A stretch of DNA of 5,521 nucleotides, taken from positions 1-5,521 of the forward strand of contig CAMPIC010000238.1 of NCBI GenBank assembly GCA_946886185.1, given 5' to 3'. The notes under the pieces are model-generated. The model worked only from the letters and a program-made list of their open reading frames with translations. It did not search any database and was not told the origin of the DNA. How positions within the stretch are numbered: the first letter of the stretch is position 1; the number at the start of each line of letters is the position of its first letter. The DNA is from an uncultured bacterium (GTDB lineage: Bacteria > Eisenbacteria > RBG-16-71-46 > CAIMUX01). Position numbers and translations under genes: made by a program. This document shows, piece by piece, positions 1-5,099 of the stretch.

Positions 1-5
1 AGTAG

Positions 6-92
6 GAAAATATCGGCGAAGAGAACCAGCTGGTCGAGATCACCCACGATCCGGGAGAAGCGGCGGTCGCGGAAGCGGGCGCGTTCCTGTAC
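6..92 (+). other. In-frame N-terminal coding remnant of the AIM24-like gene
   Basis: These 29 codons are in frame with the AIM24-like gene that follows and read as family-typical N-terminal protein ([10 protein letters not shown], then [15 protein letters not shown], running straight into MDPGIQMET). A TAG codon at 3-5 closes the frame just upstream, and there is no ATG, GTG or TTG in the stretch. The true start is therefore missing: it was lost to an indel or assembly error at the window edge, or the gene is really disrupted. The neighbouring frame reads Lys-Tyr at 8-13, a pair I recall just before this region in relatives. That fits a small deletion near bases 11-15, but this is a guess. 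Confidence 0.7.
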
Positions 93-794
93 ATGGACCC
101 GGGGATCCAGATGGAGACGATCTTCGGAGACGGCAGCCATCGCTCCAAGAGCTCGGGGCTGTTCGAGAAGGTCCTGAGCGCCGGCAAGCGCGTCATCACC
201 GGCGAATCGCTCTTCATGACGTTGTTCGGAAACTCCGCTTCGTCACGCCAGAAAGTCGCCTTTGCCTCTCCCTATCCCGGACGGATCATTCCGGTCGACC
301 TGCTGCGGCACGGCGGCTCGCTCATCTGCCAAAAGGACTCGTTCCTGTGCGCCGCCAAGGGCGTTTCCGTGGGGATCGCGTTCCAGCGCAAGCTCGGCAC
401 CGGGCTTTTCGGCGGCGAAGGGTTCATCCTGCAGAAGCTGGAAGGAGACGGTCTCGCCTTCGTGCACGCTGGCGGGCATGTCATCGCCAAGGATCTGGCG
501 CCGGGTCAAACGATGCGGATCGATACCGGGTGTCTCGTCGCGTTCGAGCCGCAGATCAACTACGACATCCAGTTCGTCGGGGGGGTCAAGACGGTGCTGT
601 TCGGCGGAGAAGGTCTTTTCTTCGCCACGCTCACCGGGCCGGGGCGCGTCTTCATCCAGTCGCTCCCGTTCAGCCGACTGGCGAGCCGCATTTACGCCTC
701 AGCTCCGCAGACCGGTGGACGCCGCAAGGGAGAGGGTTCGATCCTGGACGCGCTCGGCGGTCTCGGCAATATCCTGGATGGAGACGGCCGCTGA
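93..794 (+). CDS. AIM24 / TIGR00266 family protein, N-terminus missing or displaced
   Basis: This is a protein of the AIM24 (TIGR00266) family, which is widespread in bacteria and related to the yeast mitochondrial protein Aim24. Its biochemical role in bacteria is not established. From the ATG at 93 it has 233 residues. Family hallmarks are the segment [17 protein letters not shown] at about 54-70, [18 protein letters not shown] at 77-94, and two copies of an LFGGEG motif (105-110 and 169-174) that mark the repeated beta-rich halves. [12 protein letters not shown] lies at 189-200, followed by a Gly-rich tail. No signal peptide or membrane helix is visible. The ATG at 93 is only the first available start: no Shine-Dalgarno sequence precedes it, and conserved coding sequence continues upstream in frame to base 6 before a TAG. 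The natural protein is therefore about 30-40 residues longer. The gene converges on the TonB_C gene. Family assignment is confident; the start is not. Confidence 0.9.
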   Translation: MDPGIQMETIFGDGSHRSKSSGLFEKVLSAGKRVITGESLFMTLFGNSASSRQKVAFASPYPGRIIPVDLLRHGGSLICQKDSFLCAAKGVSVGIAFQRKLGTGLFGGEGFILQKLEGDGLAFVHAGGHVIAKDLAPGQTMRIDTGCLVAFEPQINYDIQFVGGVKTVLFGGEGLFFATLTGPGRVFIQSLPFSRLASRIYASAPQTGGRRKGEGSILDALGGLGNILDGDGR

Positions 795-819
795 GCGGCG
801 CGCTCGGCCATACCAACGG

Positions 820-864
820 AAAAAGCGGGCGCGCTCTGCTTCGAGGGAAGACGAGCACGCCCGC
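820..864 (-). terminator. Rho-independent terminator of the TonB_C gene
   Basis: A strong hairpin sits 26 bases past the TonB_C stop codon, in the convergent gap. Arms 825-836 and 853-864 pair over 12 positions with one C/A mismatch (832/857). Above a 2x2 internal loop, CTTC (839-842) pairs with GAAG (847-850) around a GAGG tetraloop. On the minus strand the stem is followed directly by five T residues (complement of 820-824), the classical intrinsic layout. On the plus strand no T-run follows the stem, so it should not be an efficient terminator for the AIM24-like gene. Confidence 0.85.
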
Positions 865-890
865 CGACTCCAACGAACGAGGAAGCTGGC

Positions 891-1265
891 CTAGTCCAAC
901 TCGAAACGGATCGGGACGCTGACCCAGACCTCGATCGGATCCCCGTCCTTCGTTGCCGGTTCGAACAGCGCCTCCGATACAGCCTCGATCGCCGAGGCCG
1001 CGAAGATCTCATCGCCGTCCACGAGGAACGCCTCTTCGACGCGGCCATCCACCCCCACCAGGGCGCGCACCAGAACGCGTCCTTCGATCTTGGCGTCGCG
1101 AGCTGCCTGCGGATATTCCGGAGCAGGCATGCTCTTCAGGCTCGGGTACGACGTGGTCTGGTCCCCATTCGCGACAGTTCGCTCGGCAGTCGCGGTCATC
1201 GCGGTCATCGCGCTCATCGCGAACGCCGCAGCTGCGAGCAGGCTCCATTTCCAATGCTTGACCAT
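891..1265 (-). CDS. Secreted TonB C-terminal-domain protein
   Basis: This is a 124-residue exported protein consisting of little more than a TonB C-terminal (TonB_C) domain. Residues 1-27 form a Sec-type signal peptide: positively charged MVKHWKW, an Ala/Met-rich core, then ATA before the predicted cleavage at A27/E28. The TonB_C domain spans about 50-122 and shows the family landmarks: PEYPQAARDAKIEGRV with the YP pair at 51-52, GVDGRVEEAFLVDG, a helix with AIEAV, FEPATKDGDPIEV, and a final strand ending in PIRFEL. A classical TonB has an N-terminal membrane anchor and a long Pro-rich spacer. Both are absent, so this is more likely a free periplasmic TonB_C protein than the energy transducer itself. 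I chose the ATG at 1265 because AAGAGGG lies 5 bases upstream. An in-frame ATG at 1286 would add seven residues but has a poor ribosome site and little leader. The gene has its own promoter and terminator, so it appears monocistronic. Confidence 0.88.
   Translation of the reverse strand: MVKHWKWSLLAAAAFAMSAMTAMTATAERTVANGDQTTSYPSLKSMPAPEYPQAARDAKIEGRVLVRALVGVDGRVEEAFLVDGDEIFAASAIEAVSEALFEPATKDGDPIEVWVSVPIRFELD
1191..1217 (-). repeat. Three 9-bp tandem repeats inside the signal peptide
   Basis: The plus strand reads CGCGGTCAT twice (1191-1199, 1200-1208), then CGCGCTCAT (1209-1217), so two exact units and one with a single mismatch. On the coding strand they encode Ala-Met-Ser/Thr triplets in the hydrophobic core and C-region of the TonB_C signal peptide. 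Unit length is a multiple of three, so copy-number change would keep the frame. Confidence 0.85.
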
Positions 1266-1270
1266 GATTT

Positions 1271-1277
1271 CCCTCTT
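1271..1277 (-). promoter_or_regulatory. Ribosome binding site that fixes the TonB_C start
   Basis: The minus strand reads AAGAGGG here, five bases before the ATG at 1265. It is the best Shine-Dalgarno match near either candidate start and favours 1265 over 1286. Confidence 0.7.
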
Positions 1278-1307
1278 GCGGTTCATCCCCGGCGTCGTCC
1301 TGGAGAA

Positions 1308-1316
1308 ACTATACCA
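1308..1316 (-). promoter_or_regulatory. Extended -10 promoter for the TonB_C gene
   Basis: The minus strand reads TGGTATAGT: a TATAGT hexamer (five of six to TATAAT) with the upstream TG of an extended -10 element at 1315-1316. No TTGACA-like -35 box lies 16-18 bases upstream, which is usual for extended -10 promoters. Transcription would start near 1301, giving a leader of about 36 bases that includes the ribosome site. This is an AT-rich island in otherwise GC-rich DNA and the only strong promoter candidate in the window. Confidence 0.55.
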
Positions 1317-1331
1317 CTCGCCTCTCCCTCA

Positions 1332-1341
1332 CCGCCGGCGG
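1332..1341. repeat. Perfect 10-bp palindrome at the -35 position
   Basis: CCGCCGGCGG is self-complementary and begins 18 bases upstream of the TATAGT hexamer, where a -35 box would lie. It could be a small operator for the TonB_C promoter. Short GC palindromes also arise by chance in DNA this GC-rich, so the regulatory reading is tentative. Confidence 0.3.
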
Positions 1342-1416
1342 ATCGCGAGCCGAACGTGATTGCACGCACGGCGAAGTGTTCCGCGAGGTGCGCCGATCTG
1401 CCGGTAATCTGCTCCA

Positions 1417-2439
1417 CTAGAGGCGCTCCACGCCTGCCGCGGTGACGTTGCGGAACACCGCCTCCAGGCCCTGATCGAGCGATTCGAGCGCGTGCACCGC
1501 GATGCCCGAAGCGGCGATCGCCTCCGCGATCTGGCGATACGCGACGCTCGGCGTCTCGGTGATCAGCTCCAGTGCATCTTCCTCGATGCGCAGCGCGGTG
1601 ATGTGGTCGAGCGCGAGAAGGTGCGCTCCCAGCTCCCGCGCGCGCGAAGTGCCGAGCCGAATCCGGTGCGGGTGGCGGTCGCGCACTTCTTCGAGGAGAT
1701 GCGCGATGCTGCCGTGGCCGAGGATGCGTCCATGCGAGAGGACCGCGACCCGATCGGTGAGCGCTTCGATCTCGTGGAGGACGTGCGAGGACACCAGCAC
1801 GGCGCGCTCCGAGCTGCCCAGTGCGAGGACGAGATCCTGGAGATGGCGGCGCGAAGGGGGATCGACTCCGAGGAACGGCTCGTCGAGCAGCACGATGCGC
1901 GCCGCATCATCCGCCAGCGCGAGGCCGAGCTTGAGGCGTTGGCGCATTCCGCGCGACCAGGTTCGATAGATCCGGTGCGCCTCGCTCGCCAATCCAGCGA
2001 TTTCGAGCGCGCGCTCCGCCATCTCGTGCGCGGACTTTCTGGGGAAGCCGCGCATGCGATACGCGATCTGGAGGTTTCGGCGCGCGGGGAGACCGTCGAA
2101 GAAGCATTCGGTGGCGGGCACGAACCCGATTTGCCGCCGGATCGAGGCATCGTCGAACGGCCGGCCTCCCAAGACCGAGATCTCTCCTTCGGATGCCGTG
2201 ATCAGCCCCGTCAGGACGCGCATGAGTGTGCTCTTGCCGCATCCATTGGGACCGACCACCCCGGTGACGCCGGCGCGAAGCTCGAGATCGACGCGGCTGA
2301 GCCCCAGCACCTCGCCATAGAACACGCTGACTCCGCGCAGGCTGGCGCGCACGTCGCTGTCGAGAGCATTCGTGACCGGCGCTGGGGACGACTGAGCCGC
2401 AGTATGGTGAGCTGCTTCCGCGGAAACGATTCGGCTCAT
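1417..2439 (-). CDS. ABC-2 exporter ATP-binding protein (ATPase B)
   Basis: This is a 340-residue cytoplasmic nucleotide-binding subunit that would power export through an ABC-2 permease, most likely permease B encoded just upstream. The ABC domain runs from about 32 to 245. Walker A is GPNGCGKST at 63-71, the signature is WSRGMRQR at 161-168 (the S-x-G-M-R-Q-R variant common in this family), and Walker B is IVLLDEP at 182-188 with catalytic Glu187. The D-loop GVDP is at 191-194 and the H-loop His219 is in VSSHVL. The Q-loop position, after GFVP, is Ala109, where Gln or Glu is usual. An Ala/Ser/Pro-rich extension of about 31 residues precedes the domain, and a C-terminal region of about 95 residues follows, as in many ABC-2 ATPases. 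The ATG at 2439 overlaps the permease B stop as ATGA and has GGAGAG eight bases upstream, which settles the start. The frame stays open far upstream, but that part lies over permease B and is a shadow. This is the last gene of the four-gene operon. The substrate is unknown. Confidence 0.93.
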   Translation of the reverse strand: MSRIVSAEAAHHTAAQSSPAPVTNALDSDVRASLRGVSVFYGEVLGLSRVDLELRAGVTGVVGPNGCGKSTLMRVLTGLITASEGEISVLGGRPFDDASIRRQIGFVPATECFFDGLPARRNLQIAYRMRGFPRKSAHEMAERALEIAGLASEAHRIYRTWSRGMRQRLKLGLALADDAARIVLLDEPFLGVDPPSRRHLQDLVLALGSSERAVLVSSHVLHEIEALTDRVAVLSHGRILGHGSIAHLLEEVRDRHPHRIRLGTSRARELGAHLLALDHITALRIEEDALELITETPSVAYRQIAEAIAASGIAVHALESLDQGLEAVFRNVTAAGVERL

Positions 2440-2453
2440 GGAATCATCTCTCC
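2436..2453 (-). promoter_or_regulatory. ATGA stop-start overlap and RBS coupling permease B to ATPase B
   Basis: The permease B stop (TGA, 2438-2436) and ATPase B start (ATG, 2439-2437) share four bases as ATGA. A GGAGAG ribosome site (2453-2448) lies within the last permease codons, eight bases before the ATG. This layout implies translational coupling, with balanced output of the two subunits. Confidence 0.8.
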
Positions 2454-3224
2454 GCGCACGCGCTGCACGATCACGACATATCCCGTCGCGGCGAAGAAGA
2501 GGAGCGCGCAGGCGGCGATCGCGCCATGGTCCGCGCGCGAAAACGCGCTCGCGATCGTCTCCGCCACCGCGGTTCCGAGTCCGAGCGGCCACGGATCGCG
2601 CGGCGAGATCAATTTCGCGATCACGTCCGGAACGGTGAAGCACGCAAGCGCCAGGAACATCGCCCACCGCGCGCGCCGCGTGACCGCGCTCGCGCCGACC
2701 GCGACTCCGGCGAGGCCGCACGCGGTGAGCAGAGCGGATCCACTCAGCCGGGCGAGCATCTCGAGCGCGGGGCCGATGTCGAGATCGCCGGTCACTCCGA
2801 CGCGCAGGATCACGATGAGCAGCCCAGGAACCAGCAGTAGCGCAGCCGCCGGACCCGCCACCGCGAGCATGCGCCCGAGCGCGTAGTGCCAGGGAAGCAC
2901 CGGCCGAGTCGCATAAAGAAAGAGGACGTCCTCCGCGCGGTCGCGCGCGATCACCGGAGTGCCCAGTCCGAGCGCGAGCAACGCCACCGGCAGAGACTGG
3001 AACTGGATGAAGTGGACGAGCGGATCCCAGGGGATGCGAGTACCCGAGAACTGCTCCGCCATATTGCGCACGACGAGGATCAAGATCAGCACGATCGGCG
3101 GGAGCACGCTGAGTAGGAAGAGCAGGCGCAGCAAGCGCCGCTTGGAGGCGAGCAGGATCTCCCGCCGCGCGATGGCGCCCACCACCTGGCCGGCTCCCGG
3201 AGCTTGCATGGCCGACTCTCTCAT
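2436..3224 (-). CDS. ABC-2 type permease (permease B)
   Basis: This is a 262-residue inner-membrane permease of the ABC-2 type, the transmembrane half of an exporter driven by the adjacent ATPases. About six membrane helices are visible, at roughly 33-53, 73-93, 118-141, 161-180, 186-205 and 233-254. Between helices 2 and 3 lies the charged cytoplasmic segment IARDRAEDVLFLYATRPVL (92-110) followed by an Arg near 118. It resembles the conserved ABC-2 element after helix 2 that ends in an R-P or P-V-S-R turn and is thought to contact the ATPase. The N-terminus carries a basic amphipathic stretch (ARREILLASKRRLLR, 19-33) typical of the pre-helix 1 region. The ATG at 3224 overlaps the ATPase A stop as ATGA and has GAGAGGG six bases upstream. 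A longer upstream open frame lies over ATPase A and is not coding. Family is confident from topology and motif; cargo cannot be told. Confidence 0.9.
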   Translation of the reverse strand: MRESAMQAPGAGQVVGAIARREILLASKRRLLRLLFLLSVLPPIVLILILVVRNMAEQFSGTRIPWDPLVHFIQFQSLPVALLALGLGTPVIARDRAEDVLFLYATRPVLPWHYALGRMLAVAGPAAALLLVPGLLIVILRVGVTGDLDIGPALEMLARLSGSALLTACGLAGVAVGASAVTRRARWAMFLALACFTVPDVIAKLISPRDPWPLGLGTAVAETIASAFSRADHGAIAACALLFFAATGYVVIVQRVRGEMIP

Positions 3225-3237
3225 GACCGGCCCTCTC
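3221..3237 (-). promoter_or_regulatory. ATGA stop-start overlap and RBS coupling ATPase A to permease B
   Basis: The ATPase A stop (TGA, 3223-3221) overlaps the permease B ATG (3224-3222). A GAGAGGG ribosome site (3237-3231), inside the end of the ATPase A gene, sits six bases before that ATG. It fixes the permease start and suggests coupled translation. Confidence 0.8.
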
Positions 3238-4192
3238 GGGCGCGCTGCCGAGCGTCGTCCATCGCCGTGAGAACCGCATCCTCCAGGGAAATCGTGTCGC
3301 GGCGCAGCCGCCGGATCTCCGCTCTTCCCGCAACCACCGACCAGAATTGCGTGAGATCGGGATCGCCGCGCGATGCGAATCGCACGCGAGTTCCAACCGC
3401 CGCTCCGGCGCTGGTTCGCGCTTCTTCCAGCTGAGCTTCCAGACCCGAAGCGCGCAGCGCTTCCACCAGCGCGAGATCGAGGCCGTCTCCTTCCGCGATC
3501 ATCGATCCGGCGCCGGGATCGACGAGCTGCGCCACCGGACCGGCGTAAGCCACGGTCCCCGATTCCAGGAGCAGCATCTCGTCGCACAAGAACTCGGCGT
3601 CCTGGAGCACGTGCGTGCTGAGGAGGATGCGCCTTCCCTCGCGCGCCAGGCTGCGGATGAGCGAGAGAAGCTGGAGGCGGCCCGCTGGATCGAGCCCCAC
3701 CGTCGGCTCGTCCAGGATCAAGACCTCCGGATCATGACAGAGGCTCATCGCGAGCTTGCAGCGCTGCCGCATCCCGGTCGAGAAGCCTTCGGTCGGACGA
3801 TAGCGCTCCTCTCCGACTCCGAGCGCATCGAGAGCGCGATGCGCGCGCCGCAAAGCCTCGCGTCTGCGCAGCCCGCTGAGCTGTCCCGCATAAGAAACAG
3901 CATCTACGCCTGAGCCGCCCGGGAAGATGCCCGCTTGCTCCGCCATCACTCCAGCCCGGGTCCGCACTTCCAGCGCGCGCGCCGGAAGCTCGAGGCCGAG
4001 CACGCAAATCCGGCCGCGCTGCGCGCGCAGCACTCCCAGGAGCGCGCCGATCAATGTGGACTTGCCGGCGCCGTTCGCGCCGACCAATCCGATTGCCTGC
4101 CCGCCGAGCGATGCGCTCAACGAGCGGAGCACCACCCGGCCCCCGCGAGAGAGCTCCACTCCTTCCAGCTCGATCCAGGGTGCGCGCTCCAT
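3221..4192 (-). CDS. ABC-2 exporter ATP-binding protein (ATPase A)
   Basis: This is a 323-residue cytoplasmic ATPase subunit, probably paired with permease A, which ends two bases upstream. The ABC domain covers about 7-222. Walker A is GANGAGKST at 38-46, the signature is FSTGMRQR at 137-144, and Walker B is EVLILDEP at 156-163 with catalytic Glu162. The D-loop GLDP is at 166-169 and the H-loop His194 is in LSTHVL. The Q-loop region reads AEQAGIF (84-90), with Glu85 aligning to the usual Gln/Glu position and Gln86 next to it. All catalytic elements are present, so the subunit should hydrolyse ATP. The C-terminal 100 residues form the less conserved extension usual for ABC-2 ATPases. The ATG at 4192 is preferred. 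A GTG three codons earlier (4201) overlaps the permease A stop and is a weaker alternative, since the only ribosome-site-like GGAG is too close to it and about 11 bases from the ATG. It differs widely from ATPase B outside the motifs, so the pair is not a recent duplication. Confidence 0.93.
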   Translation of the reverse strand: MERAPWIELEGVELSRGGRVVLRSLSASLGGQAIGLVGANGAGKSTLIGALLGVLRAQRGRICVLGLELPARALEVRTRAGVMAEQAGIFPGGSGVDAVSYAGQLSGLRRREALRRAHRALDALGVGEERYRPTEGFSTGMRQRCKLAMSLCHDPEVLILDEPTVGLDPAGRLQLLSLIRSLAREGRRILLSTHVLQDAEFLCDEMLLLESGTVAYAGPVAQLVDPGAGSMIAEGDGLDLALVEALRASGLEAQLEEARTSAGAAVGTRVRFASRGDPDLTQFWSVVAGRAEIRRLRRDTISLEDAVLTAMDDARQRAREGRS

Positions 4193-4194
4193 CG

Positions 4195-4971
4195 TCAGCA
4201 CAGCTCCGGCAGGTTCTTGCGCGCGAAGAGGCGAGCGGTGAGGAAGGTGGCGAGCGCGGCGATCGCGAGGAGTACGAGCGACGCCAGCCAAGGAGTGCTT
4301 TTCGCGGGCTCGCCCAGGAACGGAATCGGAAACGCGGACTGCGCATCTCCGAGCACGCGCAGGTGATACGAAGGCGCGATCATCCGGATGGAAAACGGAA
4401 GCATTCCGATCGCGTGATCGAACGTCGCGTAGAGCGCGAGGGAAGCGATCGTGCCGCGGCGCGTGAGCAAGTGGATCCATCCGAAGATCCCGACATAGGC
4501 GAGCGATCCGAACACGGCCGCGAGCAACCGCTGAATCAGTCCATCCATGCTCGAGACGAGCATCTGCAGCACCACGAGGAGCGCCGCGATCCCGAGAGCC
4601 AGCAGCATCGCGGTCCATACCGTCCGGGTTGCCGCCAGCCGAGCCCGCGATACCGGTCCCAGGAGGGTGTAGAGCAGGGTGCGCTGCGTCATCGCATCGC
4701 GCAGCGCCATCTCCGCCAAGATGGCGGCCCCTACCGGAATGCCGGGAACGATGGCGAACTTCCGCAGTGAGCGGAGCTCACCGGGGGAGAGGAAATCGAG
4801 CGCGGAGAGGACGACGACCAGCGCCACGAACCCGATGCCCAGCAAGAGCATGCGCCGGAAGGCGCGCGCCGCGGTGACGGGAGCGAGGAAGCCTGCCGAA
4901 GCGATCGCGATGGAGGATCCGAGGCTGATCCGCGGAGGGGCGCTCTCGGGAGTCGCGGAGCTGATGGACAT
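4195..4971 (-). CDS. ABC-2 type permease (permease A)
   Basis: This is a 258-residue polytopic inner-membrane protein, first gene of the exporter operon, and probably the partner of ATPase A. Hydrophobic stretches suggest six helices at roughly 41-60, 72-91, 116-140, 147-169, 174-198 and 228-250. The cytoplasmic segment after helix 2, RDAMTQRTLLYTLLGPVSRAR (91-111), matches the ABC-2 pattern in which an acidic/basic stretch and RT lead into an L-L-x-P-V-S-R turn. A hydrophilic, Ser/Pro-rich N-terminal tail of about 20 residues precedes the first helix region. The ATG at 4971 has GAGG only four bases upstream. The open frame continues well upstream, but that part overlaps the YigZ gene in another frame and carries no membrane protein character. 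The stop at 4195 is two bases from the ATPase A start. It shares topology but little sequence with permease B. The substrate is unknown. Confidence 0.87.
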   Translation of the reverse strand: MSISSATPESAPPRISLGSSIAIASAGFLAPVTAARAFRRMLLLGIGFVALVVVLSALDFLSPGELRSLRKFAIVPGIPVGAAILAEMALRDAMTQRTLLYTLLGPVSRARLAATRTVWTAMLLALGIAALLVVLQMLVSSMDGLIQRLLAAVFGSLAYVGIFGWIHLLTRRGTIASLALYATFDHAIGMLPFSIRMIAPSYHLRVLGDAQSAFPIPFLGEPAKSTPWLASLVLLAIAALATFLTARLFARKNLPELC

Positions 4972-5099
4972 CGTGCCTCGTTTCGGACTCGGGTAGCCCC
5001 GTCGATCGTGGGAACGGCCTTCTGTACGGGCTGCCTCGCTCTCGAGTTGCCTGGAAAGCGCGCCGGCTCGTGACGGATGAGAGTTCTCCGCGTTCCGCT
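4972..5099 (-). other. Gap between the YigZ gene and the ABC operon
   Basis: This 128-bp stretch follows the YigZ stop and precedes permease A on the same strand. It should hold the operon promoter if the exporter is transcribed separately. I see no good -35/-10 pair (TACAGA near 5022-5027 lacks a partner), no hairpin with a T-run, and no small gene. Only the GAGG ribosome site at 4976-4979 is clear. Read-through from the YigZ gene is possible. Confidence 0.5.

Noticed and set aside
1342..1416. Possible terminator for the ABC operon downstream of ATPase B
   Set aside because: Short complementary stretches (CGCAC with GTGCG on the minus strand) can be paired, but the loop is long and no T-run follows. 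I could not support a terminator, so the exporter message may end by a factor-dependent route or run into the TonB_C gene.
1492..2886. A 464-residue open frame on the plus strand, antisense to ATPase B and permease B
   Set aside because: It lies wholly opposite well-supported ABC genes, has Arg/Ala/Ser-biased composition with no domain, and crosses two gene boundaries. Long antisense frames are expected in GC-rich genes because stops are rare on the opposite strand.
2440..3396. Upstream extension of the ATPase B frame to give a 659-residue protein
   Set aside because: The extra 300-odd residues are Arg/Gly-rich and overlap permease B in another frame. The ABC domain starts naturally just after the ATG at 2439, which has a ribosome site and an ATGA overlap.
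1417..4192. Degenerate signature motifs (STGMR, SRGMR instead of LSGGQ) as a sign of inactive ATPases
   Set aside because: S-x-G-M-R-Q-R is a common signature variant in ABC-2 exporter ATPases, and the Walker A, Walker B glutamate and H-loop residues are intact in both proteins.
1514..4908. Four exact copies of GCGATCGC (1514, 2515, 4259, 4901), resembling the cyanobacterial HIP1 palindrome
   Set aside because: All lie in coding sequence, and at least some encode Ala-Ile-Ala with preferred codons. Codon bias explains them as well as a selected DNA motif, and nothing else in the window suggests a cyanobacterium. A genome-wide count against a codon-aware model would decide.
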